Part shown: one piece after another, positions 22,820 through 32,380 of the stretch | How the letters are laid out: every line of letters begins with the position of its first letter | Position numbering within the stretch: the stretch's first letter is position 1 | From: Burkholderia metallica | Lineage (GTDB): Bacteria; Pseudomonadota; Gammaproteobacteria; Burkholderiales; Burkholderiaceae | Direction: 5' to 3' | Assembly (NCBI RefSeq): GCF_902832845.1 | Contig: NZ_CADFDB010000012.1 | Coordinates: 1 to 64,000 of the forward strand | DNA: 64,000 nt | Notes under the pieces: model-generated | Seen by the model: the letters and a program-made list of their open reading frames with translations, nothing else | Databases searched by the model: none | Told to the model about the DNA's origin: nothing | Position numbers and translations under genes: made by a program

Positions 22820-23473
22820 ATGAATCGACTGTGCAAGTCTCTGATGGTGCTTCAGGTTGCAGCAGGGTTCGTAGGTTTCGTAGCGGAGGCAAACGCGGCA
22901 GATGCGGCCAAGCCGGATCTCGACCGCGGCAAGGCAATTGCCGGGCAAGTATGCGCGTCGTGTCACGGCGCCGACGGCAATAGCGCGTCGGGCAGTTTCC
23001 CGAAGCTCGCCGGCCAGCATCCCGAATATCTGGTCAAGCAGTTGAACGACTTCAAGACGCAGCCGGGCGCGAAGGGGCCGGTGCGTAACAACGCGGTGAT
23101 GGTCGGATTCGCGAGCGCGTTGAGCGCGGACGACATGCGCAACGTCGCCGCGTACTACGGGTCGCAGACGACGAAGCTCGGTACCGCGCGCGATGCGGCC
23201 ACCGTGCCGATCGGCCAGAAGATCTATCGCGGCGGCATCGCGGAGAAGGGCGTTCCCGCCTGCGCGAGCTGTCACGGGCCGACAGGGCAGGGGATTCCGG
23301 TCCAGTATCCGCGGCTGTCCGGGCAATGGGCCGATTACACGGTCGCGCAGTTGACCGCGTTCCAGCAGGGTGCCGGTGCGCGCAACAACAACGAGGCGAT
23401 GCATCAGATCGCGACGCGGCTGTCGGACAACGAGATCAAGGCCGTCGCGGATTACATCGCGGGCCTGCGTTGA
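22820..23473 (+). CDS. Periplasmic diheme cytochrome c4
   Basis: 217 residues from the ATG at 22820 (a GTG two codons earlier is possible). The signal peptide ends near residue 26 (AEANA/ADAAK). Two class I cytochrome domains follow, each with a CASCH heme motif (about residues 44-48 and 149-153). The axial methionines lie in the MVGFASAL and MHQIATRL regions. C4 cytochromes pass electrons to terminal oxidases. It lies directly before resB/ccsA, which attach such hemes. Confidence 0.92.
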   Translation: MNRLCKSLMVLQVAAGFVGFVAEANAADAAKPDLDRGKAIAGQVCASCHGADGNSASGSFPKLAGQHPEYLVKQLNDFKTQPGAKGPVRNNAVMVGFASALSADDMRNVAAYYGSQTTKLGTARDAATVPIGQKIYRGGIAEKGVPACASCHGPTGQGIPVQYPRLSGQWADYTVAQLTAFQQGAGARNNNEAMHQIATRLSDNEIKAVADYIAGLR

Positions 23474-23533
23474 GCGGTCGGCCGCGAATGGCATGACCGG
23501 GCGCCCGAAGGGCGGCCGGAGTCAGAACAAGAA

Positions 23534-23579
23534 AAGGGTGGGGCGCCGCATCGTCGCGGTTGCCTCGCCCTTCTTTTTT
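23534..23579 (+). terminator. Terminator after cytochrome c4
   Basis: AAGGGTGGGGC (23534-23544) pairs with GCCTCGCCCTT (23562-23572), including two G-T wobbles, and CTTTTTT follows. It separates the cytochrome transcript from resB. Confidence 0.75.
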
Positions 23580-23693
23580 GTCGGCACTCGCCGGGCCAGG
23601 CCAGGATGGAAGGGCTTGCCGGAGAGGGGGGGCTGCGCCCCCAGGCGAACCAAGTAAGTGTCGGGGGCGGTTTCCCCCTAAGTCGGAGTTTGA

Positions 23694-25910
23694 ATGAGCG
23701 TTACCACGTCGGGGTTGCAGTCGAAGTCGGGTCAGGGTGCGTCGAAGCGCGCGGTCGAGCTGCTGAGCTCGATGCGCTTCGCGATTGCGTTGCTGGTCGT
23801 GCTGTCGATCGCGAGCATCATCGGCACGGTGCTGACCCAGGACGATCCGTATCCGAACTACGTGAACCAGTTCGGGCCGTTCTGGGCGGACATCTTCCGC
23901 TCGCTCGGCCTGTACAACGTGTACAGCGCATGGTGGTTCATGCTGATCCTGATCTTCCTCGTCGTGTCGATCTCGCTGTGCGTGATCCGCAACGCGCCGA
24001 AGATGCTCGCCGACGCGAAGAGCTGGAAGGACAAGGTTCGCGAAGGCAGCCTGCGCGCGTTCCACCACAAGGCCGAGTACACGGCTGCCGGTACGCGCGC
24101 GACGGTCGCGGCGACGCTCGCCACGTTCGTCACCAAGGCCGGCTACAAGCACGTCGTGCGTGAAAACGACGGTGCGACGCTGATTTCCGCGAAGCGCGGC
24201 GCGATGACCCGGTGGGGCTACATCTCCGCACACCTCGCGATCGTCGTGATCTGTATCGGCGGCCTGCTCGACAGCAACCTGCCGATCAAATTCCAGATGT
24301 GGATGTTCGGCAAGAGCCCGGTCAACACGAGCGCGACGATCAGCGAGATCGCGCCCGACCATCGCCTGTCCGCGTCGAACCCGACGTTCCGCGGCTATGC
24401 GTGGGTGCCCGAGGGGCAGTTCGTGTCGACCGCGATCCTGAACCAGCCGAGCGGCTCGCTGATCCAGGATCTGCCGTTCTCGATCCAGCTCAACAAGTTC
24501 ATCGTCGACTACTACACGACGGGCATGCCGAAGCTGTTCGCGAGCGACATCGTCGTGATCGATCGCGAGACCGGCCAGAAGATTCCGGCGCGTGTCGAGG
24601 TCAACAAGCCGTTCACGTACAAGGGCGTGTCGATCTACCAGTCGAGCTTCCAGGATGGCGGCTCGCAAATGCAGATGACGGCCTACCCGATGACGGGCGG
24701 CAACGCGAAGACCTTCCCCGTGAAGGGCACGATCGGCAGTTCGGCGCCGCTGCAGATGCCGGGCGCCGACGGCGACACGATTGAGTTCTCCGATTTCCGC
24801 GCGATCAACGTCGAGAACATGGCCGACGCGAACGGCAAGCCGGACGTGCGCGGTGTCGCGACGACGAGCTCGCTGAAGGAAGTGTTCGACGAGCGGCTCG
24901 GCTCCGGCGCGAAGACGTCGAAGCCGACGCAGCTCCACAACATCGGCCCGTCCGTGCAGTACAAGATCCGCGGCAAGGACGGCCAGGCGCGCGAATTCAA
25001 CAACTACATGCTGCCCGTCGACATGAACGGCGAGCGCGTGTTCCTCGCCGGCGTGCGCGCGAGCCCGAACGACCCGTTCCGCTACATGCGGATTCCGGCC
25101 GACAGCCAGGATTCGATCGGCGAATGGATGCATCTGCGCGCCGCGCTCGAGGATCCGTCCGTGCGCGCCGAAGCCGCCGCGCGCTTTGCGCAGCGTTCGC
25201 TGCCGGGCACCGACGCATCGCTGCGCAGCCGCCTCCAGGACAGCGCATCGAAGGTGCTGACCCTTTTTGCGGCAAGCGACGACAGCGTCGGTCGCGGCGC
25301 GGACGGCCAGCCGATCGGCGGCTTCCAGGCCGTCGCGACGTTCATCGACCGTTCGGTGCCGAAGGCCGAGCAGGAGAAGGCCGCGAGCCTGCTACTGCGG
25401 ATGCTCGAAGGCTCGATGTGGGAGGTCTGGCAGATCGCGCGCGAGCGTGCGGGCGAGCCGGCCGCGCAGCAGGGCACCGACACGATCCGCTTCGTGCAGA
25501 ACGCGATCAACGCGCTATCCGACAGCTTTTTGTATGGATCGCCGGTCTATTTGCAGCTTGACTCATTCAAGCAGGTGCAAGCTTCGGTATTTCAGTTGAC
25601 GCGCGCACCCGGCAAGAATCTGGTGTATCTTGGCAGCCTGCTGCTGGTCGCCGGCATCTTCTCGATGTTCTACGTGCGCGAGCGGCGCCTCTGGTTCTGG
25701 CTGAAGGACGCCGGTTCGGGCGTCGATGTGGTGATGGCAATGTCCACGGCCCGCAAGACCTTCGATTTCGAGAAAGAATTCGTGCAGACGCGCGACGCGG
25801 CCGGTGCCGCCCTGCGTGCCGCACCTCGCGACGCCGCGCCGGCCGGTGCGGCATCGACGGCCCGTACGCCTGCCGGCGGCGGTTCCGATTCCGAGAATTC
25901 CACCCGGTAA
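23694..25910 (+). CDS. resB: Cytochrome c biogenesis protein ResB (CcsB)
   Basis: 738 residues. With CcsA it forms the system II heme-lyase that exports heme and attaches it to apocytochrome CxxCH sites. Transmembrane segments occur near residues 27-47, 78-100, 170-195 and again near 640-665; the large part between the third and fourth is periplasmic. The C-terminus is a low-complexity Ala/Pro/Gly tail that looks disordered. The stop is 4 bases before ccsA, so they are co-translated. Confidence 0.95.
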   Translation: MSVTTSGLQSKSGQGASKRAVELLSSMRFAIALLVVLSIASIIGTVLTQDDPYPNYVNQFGPFWADIFRSLGLYNVYSAWWFMLILIFLVVSISLCVIRNAPKMLADAKSWKDKVREGSLRAFHHKAEYTAAGTRATVAATLATFVTKAGYKHVVRENDGATLISAKRGAMTRWGYISAHLAIVVICIGGLLDSNLPIKFQMWMFGKSPVNTSATISEIAPDHRLSASNPTFRGYAWVPEGQFVSTAILNQPSGSLIQDLPFSIQLNKFIVDYYTTGMPKLFASDIVVIDRETGQKIPARVEVNKPFTYKGVSIYQSSFQDGGSQMQMTAYPMTGGNAKTFPVKGTIGSSAPLQMPGADGDTIEFSDFRAINVENMADANGKPDVRGVATTSSLKEVFDERLGSGAKTSKPTQLHNIGPSVQYKIRGKDGQAREFNNYMLPVDMNGERVFLAGVRASPNDPFRYMRIPADSQDSIGEWMHLRAALEDPSVRAEAAARFAQRSLPGTDASLRSRLQDSASKVLTLFAASDDSVGRGADGQPIGGFQAVATFIDRSVPKAEQEKAASLLLRMLEGSMWEVWQIARERAGEPAAQQGTDTIRFVQNAINALSDSFLYGSPVYLQLDSFKQVQASVFQLTRAPGKNLVYLGSLLLVAGIFSMFYVRERRLWFWLKDAGSGVDVVMAMSTARKTFDFEKEFVQTRDAAGAALRAAPRDAAPAGAASTARTPAGGGSDSENSTR

Positions 25911-25914
25911 CATC

Positions 25915-27105
25915 ATGGATCTCACACACGTTTCCTCTTCCCAGCGGGCGTCGGCCCAGGCTCCGGCCACGGCGCCGCTGTTCGACGACCGTCCGTTCCT
26001 CGCGCGCCTGTCGCTGCTCGACTGGCTGTTCGCACTGGCGCTCGTGGCGGGCGCGGGCTATGCGCTCGTGCACTACAACGCGCACATGGATTACTACGAC
26101 AAGGCGGTGATGATCGGCACCGTGCCGGCGCTCATCGCGCTCGGCTGGCGCTGGAAGCCCGCGCGGCTGATGATGGCGTCGATCGCCGTGCTGGCGCTGC
26201 TGTCGATTCAGATCTACGAGGGCGATCTTGCGCGCGCCGATTCCGCGTTCTTCCTCAAGTACTTCCTGTCGAGCCAGTCGGCGATCCTGTGGATGAGCGC
26301 GCTGTTCGTGCTCGCGACGATCTTCTACTGGATCGGGCTGCTCGCGCGCTCGGAGTCGGGTTCCGCGATCGGGCAGAAGCTCACGTGGGTCGCCGTGCTG
26401 ATGGGCTTCACCGGCCTGATGGTGCGCTGGTACGAGTCCTACCTGATCGGCGCGGACGTCGGCCACATCCCCGTGTCGAACCTGTATGAAGTGTTCGTGC
26501 TGTTCAGCCTGATCACCGCGCTGCTCTATCTGTATTACGAGGGCCACTACGGCACGCGTTCGCTCGGCGCGTTCGTGCTGCTGGTGATCAGCGCGGCGGT
26601 GGGCTTCCTGATGTGGTATTCGGTCGCGCGCGATGCGCAGCAGATCCAGCCGCTCGTGCCGGCGCTGCAGAGCTGGTGGATGAAGATCCACGTGCCGGCC
26701 AACTTCATCGGCTACGGCAGCTTCGCGCTGTCGGCGATGGTGTCGGTCGCGTATCTGATGAAGGAGCGCGGGGTCCTCGCCGATCGCCTGCCGACGCTCG
26801 AAGTGCTCGACGACGTGATGTACAAGTCGATCGCGGTTGGTTTCGCGTTCTTCACGATCGCGACGATCCTCGGCGCACTGTGGGCCGCCGAAGCGTGGGG
26901 CGGCTACTGGAGCTGGGACCCGAAGGAAACCTGGGCGCTGATCGTGTGGCTCAACTACGCGGCATGGCTGCACATGCGCCTGATGAAAGGCCTGCGCGGC
27001 ACGGTGGCCGCATGGTGGGCGCTCACCGGCCTGCTCGTGACGACCTTCGCGTTCCTCGGTGTCAACATGTTCCTGTCCGGGCTGCACAGCTACGGCAAGC
27101 TGTAA
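25915..27105 (+). CDS. ccsA: Cytochrome c biogenesis protein CcsA (ResC)
   Basis: 396 residues, polytopic with about eight membrane helices. The heme-handling WWD motif is WGGYWSWDPKETW near residues 327-339, flanked by conserved histidines. It starts at ATG 25915, four bases after resB; the longer in-frame extension overlaps resB and is rejected. It is the catalytic partner of ResB in system II. Confidence 0.95.
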   Translation: MDLTHVSSSQRASAQAPATAPLFDDRPFLARLSLLDWLFALALVAGAGYALVHYNAHMDYYDKAVMIGTVPALIALGWRWKPARLMMASIAVLALLSIQIYEGDLARADSAFFLKYFLSSQSAILWMSALFVLATIFYWIGLLARSESGSAIGQKLTWVAVLMGFTGLMVRWYESYLIGADVGHIPVSNLYEVFVLFSLITALLYLYYEGHYGTRSLGAFVLLVISAAVGFLMWYSVARDAQQIQPLVPALQSWWMKIHVPANFIGYGSFALSAMVSVAYLMKERGVLADRLPTLEVLDDVMYKSIAVGFAFFTIATILGALWAAEAWGGYWSWDPKETWALIVWLNYAAWLHMRLMKGLRGTVAAWWALTGLLVTTFAFLGVNMFLSGLHSYGKL

Positions 27106-27132
27106 GATTTCCGCTGCTCGTCCGACTATGAG

Positions 27133-27168
27133 ACCGCCGGCGCACTGCGTGCCCGGCGGTTTTCTTTT
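27133..27168 (+). terminator. ccsA terminator
   Basis: ACCGCCGG (27133-27140) pairs with CCGGCGGT (27153-27160), and TTTCTTTT follows. It ends the resB-ccsA transcript. Confidence 0.82.
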
Positions 27169-27263
27169 GTAACGGGCGAGCGGTCCGGGCGTCGAACGGC
27201 GCAAGACGGGTCGGGTCGAACGCTCATGAAGCTGCGCGCCGCGCAGGCACGAGGAGCAACACG

Positions 27264-28259
27264 ATGTGGATCAAACGCCCTTTGCGGAACGTCCTGACCG
27301 GCGCGGATATTGCGCCGGGCGAGATTACGCCGCGCGCCGTCTTCGAGAACCGGCGGCGCGTATTGCAGGCGGCCGGCCTTGCGGCGGCGGGCGGGCTGCT
27401 CGGCGGCAGCGGCGCAGCATGGGCCGCTTATGCGTCGCCCGATGCGCGGGCCGCGAAGCTGGCGGCCAAGACGAACCCGAAGTTCGTCGCGGCCGACAAG
27501 GTGACGCCGTTCAAGGACATTACGTCCTACAACAACTTCTACGAATTCGGCACCGACAAGAGCGACCCCGCGCAGAACGCCGGCACGTTGCGGCCGCGTC
27601 CGTGGCGCGTGAGCGTCGAGGGCGAGGTGCTGCATCCGAAGGTGTTCGATCTCGACGAGCTGCTCAAGCTCGCGCCGCTCGAAGAGCGCGTATACCGGCT
27701 GCGCTGCGTCGAGGGATGGTCGATGGTGATCCCGTGGATCGGCGTGCCGTTGTCTGAGCTGATCAAGCGCGTGCAGCCGACCGGCAACGCGAAATACGTG
27801 CAGTTCGTCACGCTCGCCGATCCGTCGCAGATGCCCGGCCTGTCGACGCCGGTGCTCGACTGGCCGTACTCGGAAGGGCTGCGGATGGACGAGGCGATGA
27901 ACCCGCTGACGCTGCTGACGATGGGCGTCTACGGGCAGGTGCTGCCGAACCAGAACGGCGCGCCGGTGCGCATCGTCGTGCCGTGGAAGTACGGCTTCAA
28001 GAGCGCGAAATCGCTCGTGAAGATCCGCTTTGTCGACAGGCAGCCGAAGACGAGCTGGAACACGTACGCGTCGAACGAGTACGGCTTTTATTCGAACGTG
28101 AACCCGAACGTCGATCATCCGCGCTGGAGCCAGGCGACCGAGCGGCGCATCGGCGAGGACGGCTTCTTCACGCCGAAGCGCAAGACCCTGATGTTCAACG
28201 GCTACGGCGATCTCGTCGCGTCGATGTATCAGGGCATGGACCTGAAGAAGAATTTCTGA
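27264..28259 (+). CDS. msrP: Periplasmic methionine-sulfoxide reductase catalytic subunit MsrP (YedY)
   Basis: 331 residues, molybdopterin oxidoreductase that repairs oxidised methionine in periplasmic proteins. A twin-arginine signal ([17 protein letters not shown], residues 29-45) exports the folded enzyme. The Mo-ligating cysteine lies in [15 protein letters not shown] near residue 151. GAGGAG lies upstream of the ATG. It is followed by its membrane partner msrQ. Confidence 0.95.
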   Translation: MWIKRPLRNVLTGADIAPGEITPRAVFENRRRVLQAAGLAAAGGLLGGSGAAWAAYASPDARAAKLAAKTNPKFVAADKVTPFKDITSYNNFYEFGTDKSDPAQNAGTLRPRPWRVSVEGEVLHPKVFDLDELLKLAPLEERVYRLRCVEGWSMVIPWIGVPLSELIKRVQPTGNAKYVQFVTLADPSQMPGLSTPVLDWPYSEGLRMDEAMNPLTLLTMGVYGQVLPNQNGAPVRIVVPWKYGFKSAKSLVKIRFVDRQPKTSWNTYASNEYGFYSNVNPNVDHPRWSQATERRIGEDGFFTPKRKTLMFNGYGDLVASMYQGMDLKKNF

Positions 28260-28279
28260 GCGCGCCGGTGAGAAACGAC

Positions 28280-28957
28280 ATGCCTCCTTCGACGCTGACA
28301 CCGCCGCGCGCCGCCGGCGCCGAGCCCGCTGCGCGGGCCGGGGCGCGCCGGCCGGCCGCGCCGCGCTGGCTCGCGCCGGCCAAGGGTCTGGTGTTTGCGG
28401 CTGGCCTTTATCCGCTCGCGCGTCTCGTGCTGTTCGGGCTGACCGACCGGCTCGGCGCGAATCCGATCGAGTTCATCACGCGCTCGACGGGCCTCTGGAC
28501 GCTCGTTCTGCTCTGCGTCACGCTCGCCGTCACGCCGCTTCGGCGCATGACGGGGTTCGCCGCGCTGCTGCGTTTTCGGCGGATGATCGGGCTGTTCGCG
28601 TTCTTCTACGCGACGCTGCACTTCACGACCTACCTCTGGTTCGACAAGTGGTTCGACGTCGTCGCGATCCTGAAGGACGTCGGCAAGCGCCCGTTCATCA
28701 CGGTCGGTTTCGCCGCGTTCGTGCTGCTGATCCCGCTCGCGGCCACGTCGCCGCGCGCGATGGTGCGCCGGCTCGGCCGGCACTGGGCGACGCTGCACAG
28801 CGCGATCTACGCGATCGCGCTGTTCGGCGTGCTGCACTTCTGGTGGATGCGGGCCGGCAAGCACAATCTCGCGCAGCCGAAGCTGTATGCGGCGATCGTC
28901 GCCGCGCTGCTCGGCTGGCGGCTGCTTGCGTGGGGATGGCGGCGCGTGCGCGCATGA
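28280..28957 (+). CDS. msrQ: Heme-binding membrane subunit MsrQ (YedZ)
   Basis: 225 residues from ATG 28280; GGTGAG seven bases upstream supports this start (an in-frame GTG at 28268 is the alternative). About six membrane helices belong to the ferric-reductase-like domain, with heme-ligand histidines in YATLHFTTY, HWATLHSAIY and GVLHFWWM. It feeds electrons to MsrP from the respiratory chain or flavin reductase. Confidence 0.93.
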   Translation: MPPSTLTPPRAAGAEPAARAGARRPAAPRWLAPAKGLVFAAGLYPLARLVLFGLTDRLGANPIEFITRSTGLWTLVLLCVTLAVTPLRRMTGFAALLRFRRMIGLFAFFYATLHFTTYLWFDKWFDVVAILKDVGKRPFITVGFAAFVLLIPLAATSPRAMVRRLGRHWATLHSAIYAIALFGVLHFWWMRAGKHNLAQPKLYAAIVAALLGWRLLAWGWRRVRA

Positions 28958-28970
28958 CGGCGCAGGCTGG

Positions 28971-29004
28971 AAAAACAAAAGGCGATGACCGGGGAGTCAT
29001 CGCC
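28971..29004. terminator. Terminator between msrQ and lptM
   Basis: GGCGATGAC (28981-28989) pairs perfectly with GTCATCGCC (28996-29004) with a 6-base loop. An A-rich tract (AAAAACAAAA) on the left makes it a strong minus-strand terminator for lptM; it may also act weakly for msrQ. Confidence 0.82.
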
Positions 29005-29054
29005 TCGTTTCGCGAGCCGTGCTGGCGGCGGCGCGCCGTTATTTCGTCATGTCG

Positions 29055-29312
29055 TTACTTCGCGACGGCCGGGCTCGATGCCCCGCTCGACAATTCCGGC
29101 GACAGCGTGAGCGGTGTGCCGGACGAATCGGGCACACTGTCGGACGACGCGTTTTCATCGGTCGGCGTCACGTCCGACGGCGGCGTGTCCTGCTGCTGGA
29201 GTGGCTTGGGCATCGGAGGCACGGTGGGCAGATAGAGCGCGCCGCTTTGACCGCAGCCGGCAAGAATCGCCAAAGCCGCTACAATCGCGCTCATCCGGAA
29301 AACGACTCGCAT
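29055..29312 (-). CDS. lptM: Small lipoprotein LptM (YifL-like)
   Basis: 85 residues. MRVVFRMSAIVAALAILAGC is a lipoprotein signal with lipobox LAGC (lipid-anchored Cys20), followed by GQSGALYLP, the conserved LptM core, and a Ser/Thr/Pro-rich tail. LptM helps mature the LptDE LPS translocon. The longer in-frame start is an antisense shadow of cyaY and is rejected. It is divergent from cyaY, as in many proteobacteria, but ends at its own terminator instead of continuing into lysA or dapF. Confidence 0.85.
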   Translation of the reverse strand: MRVVFRMSAIVAALAILAGCGQSGALYLPTVPPMPKPLQQQDTPPSDVTPTDENASSDSVPDSSGTPLTLSPELSSGASSPAVAK

Positions 29313-29324
29313 GATCGTCCCTGA

Positions 29325-29678
<354 letters not shown>

Positions 29679-29725
29679 CGTTTCGGGCTGAAGCCGGGGC
29701 CGCGCCGCGACGCGTCGTGCCAAAG

Positions 29726-29752
29726 AAAAAGCGCCCCGCGGGGCGCTTTTTT
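29726..29752. terminator. Bidirectional terminator between cyaY and mrcA
   Basis: AAAAAGCGCCCCGCGGGGCGCTTTTTT is a near-perfect palindrome: a long GC stem flanked by A-run and T-run, so it can stop transcription from both converging genes. Confidence 0.92.
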
Positions 29753-29769
29753 CATGTCCGGACCGGTGG

Positions 29770-32160
29770 TCAGTGCGCGAACAGGTTCATGATGTCCTGC
29801 TTTTCCTGCTCGTCGACATGCGGCACGGTTGCGTCGACGTTCTGCGCGGCCGGCGCCTGCGGCACGCCGACCGTCGACACGAAACCGTGACCGGGTGTGA
29901 ACTCGGTGAAGTACAGCTCGCCGCCGAGCGTTTCGACGCCGTCCGGCGCCGTCGGCTTGAATTCGGGCACGCCCTTCAGCGCGGCGCTCATGTAGTCGAT
30001 CCACACGGGCAGCGACAGGCCGCCGCCCGTTTCGCGATCGCCGAGGCTGCGCGGATTGTCGTAGCCGATCCACGCGATCGCGGCGAGCGTGTGCTGGTAG
30101 CCGGCGAACCACGCGTCGTGCGAGTCGTTCGTCGTACCGGTCTTGCCCGCGAGATCGGTGCGCTTCAGCACGTTGGTGCGTGCGCCCGTGCCGCGCTGCG
30201 CGACGCTTTGCAGCAGGCTGTTCATCACGTACGCGTTGCGTGCGTCGATCGCGCGCGGCGCATTCTGCTCGGCGATGAGCGGCTGCGCGCGCGTGACGAT
30301 CGCGCCGTTCGGATCGGTGACTTCGGCGATCAGGTACGGATTGACGCGGTAGCCGCCGTTCGCGAATACCGAGTACGCGCCTGCCATTTGCAGCGGCGTG
30401 ACCTGGCCCGCGCCGAGCGCCATCGGCAGGTAGGCCGGATGGCGTTCGGCGTCGAAGCCGAAGCGCGTGATGTACTGCTGTGCGTACTTCGTGCCGATAT
30501 GGTTCAGGATCCGGATCGACACGAGGTTGCGCGAGCGCTGCAGCGCGGTGCGCATCGACATCGGGCCTTCGAAGCCGCCGCCGTAGTTCTTCGGCTCCCA
30601 AGGCTGGCCGCCCGTTTCGGCTGCGCTGAAATACAGCGGACCGTCGTTGATCACGGTTGCCGGCCCGAGGCCCTTGTCGAGCGACGCCGAGTAGATGAAC
30701 GGCTTGAACGACGAACCCGGCTGCCGCCACGCCTGCGTGACGTGGTTGAACTTGTTCTTGTTGTAGTCGAAGCCGCCGACGAGCGAGCGGATCGCACCGT
30801 CCTGCGGGACGATCGACAGGAACGCCCCCTCGACCTGCGGCAACTGCGTGATCGACCATTTGCCTGCGTCGTTCTTCACGACGCGGACGATCGCGCCCGG
30901 GCGGATGCGTCGATTCGGCTGCGCATTGGCCGACAGCGCGCCCGACGCGAAGCGCAGGTTGTCGCCCTCGATCGTCGCGCTGCTGCCGTCGATGAACGCA
31001 ACCGTGATCTGGCGCGGACTGGCGGCCGTGACGACTGCAGCGATCAGTTCGCCGTTGTCGGGGTGTTCGAGCAGCGCATCGTCGATCGCCTGTTCGCGAT
31101 CGTCGGCGCCGGCCGGCAGCTCGATGAAGCCTTCCGGCCCCCGGTAGCCGTGCCGGCGTTCGTAATCCATGATGCCCTTGCGCAGCGCGGTGTACGCGAC
31201 CTGCTGGTCCGCGGAGTCGATCGTCGTGACGACGTTGAAGCCGCGTGTGTAGGTTTCCTCACGGTACTGCGCGTACATCATTTGTCGGACCATTTCCGCG
31301 ACGTACTCGGCGTGTACGCTGAAATCGCGGCCCGGCCCCTTGACGACGAGCGGCTGGGCGACGGCCTCGTCGTACTGTTCGCGCGTGATGAAGTTCAGCT
31401 CGAGCATCCGTTGCAGGATGTACTCCTGGCGCACCTTCGCGCGCTTCGGGTTCACGACCGGGTTGTACGCGGACGGCGCCTTCGGCAGCCCGGCGAGCAT
31501 CGCGGCCTCGGCAAGCGAGATGTCCTTCAGGTCCTTGCCGAAGTAGACCCGCGCGGCGCTCGCGAAGCCGTACGCGCGCTGGCCGAGATAGATCTGATTC
31601 ATGTAGACCTCGAGAATCTGATCCTTCGTCAGCGCACGCTCGATCCGGTACGCGAGCAGCATCTCGTAGATCTTGCGCGTGTAGGTCTTCTCGCTCGACA
31701 GGAAGAAGTTGCGCGCGACCTGCATCGTGATCGTGCTCGCGCCCTGCGACGCATGGCCGTTCGTCAGCGCGACGAAGCCGGCGCGGACGATGCCGGTGAG
31801 GTCGACCCCGCCGTGATCGTAGAAGCGTGCGTCCTCGATCGCGAGGATCGCCTTCTTCAGCGAGTCGGGCACGTCCTTGAAATGGACGACGTCGCGGCGC
31901 TCTTCGCCGAATTCGCCGATCAGCACGTGATCGGACGTATAGATGCGCAGCGGCACCTTCGGCCGATAGTCGGTCAGCGCGTCGAGCGACGGCATGTTCG
32001 GCCACGCGACGACGAGTGCGTAACCGAGTACGAGGCCGCCGGCCACGACGAGCGCCACACACATCGTGGCGAATCCGAGCAGGGCTTTTTGCCACCAGGG
32101 CCGCTTCTTCGGCTCCGGGGCAGGAGGCGGGGACGTAGGAGTCGTGGATTGCATAGGCAT
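29770..32160 (-). CDS. mrcA: Penicillin-binding protein 1A
   Basis: About 796 residues; bifunctional peptidoglycan glycosyltransferase/transpeptidase. One N-terminal membrane helix (LLGFATMCVALVVAGGLVLG), then a GT51 domain with EDARFYDHGGVD and GASTITMQVARN. After an OB-like insert comes the transpeptidase domain with SxxK (GSSFKPF, near residue 483), SxN (SRN) and KTGTT (near 672). Start chosen at MPMQSTTPTS; a second ATG two codons later is possible, and the upstream extension lacks support. Divergent from the pil genes. Confidence 0.95.
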   Translation of the reverse strand: MPMQSTTPTSPPPAPEPKKRPWWQKALLGFATMCVALVVAGGLVLGYALVVAWPNMPSLDALTDYRPKVPLRIYTSDHVLIGEFGEERRDVVHFKDVPDSLKKAILAIEDARFYDHGGVDLTGIVRAGFVALTNGHASQGASTITMQVARNFFLSSEKTYTRKIYEMLLAYRIERALTKDQILEVYMNQIYLGQRAYGFASAARVYFGKDLKDISLAEAAMLAGLPKAPSAYNPVVNPKRAKVRQEYILQRMLELNFITREQYDEAVAQPLVVKGPGRDFSVHAEYVAEMVRQMMYAQYREETYTRGFNVVTTIDSADQQVAYTALRKGIMDYERRHGYRGPEGFIELPAGADDREQAIDDALLEHPDNGELIAAVVTAASPRQITVAFIDGSSATIEGDNLRFASGALSANAQPNRRIRPGAIVRVVKNDAGKWSITQLPQVEGAFLSIVPQDGAIRSLVGGFDYNKNKFNHVTQAWRQPGSSFKPFIYSASLDKGLGPATVINDGPLYFSAAETGGQPWEPKNYGGGFEGPMSMRTALQRSRNLVSIRILNHIGTKYAQQYITRFGFDAERHPAYLPMALGAGQVTPLQMAGAYSVFANGGYRVNPYLIAEVTDPNGAIVTRAQPLIAEQNAPRAIDARNAYVMNSLLQSVAQRGTGARTNVLKRTDLAGKTGTTNDSHDAWFAGYQHTLAAIAWIGYDNPRSLGDRETGGGLSLPVWIDYMSAALKGVPEFKPTAPDGVETLGGELYFTEFTPGHGFVSTVGVPQAPAAQNVDATVPHVDEQEKQDIMNLFAH

Positions 32161-32380
32161 ACCGGAAAACAGTCCCGCGATTATAGCTGCCCGGTAAGAC
32201 CGGTCCTGACGCGGGCGGCTACCCACCGCGAAGGTGCGGCCGGCATGCTTGCAGCATAGCCCGCGCGCGGCCGTCGCGAGCGGTTGCTGGCCATTCGGCC
32301 GACTGTCGGTCTCCCGCGCCGCTTTGCAGAATCAGGTCTCGGAAACGCGGCGTGGTCCGCGACGATTTCGGGAGGTTGGA

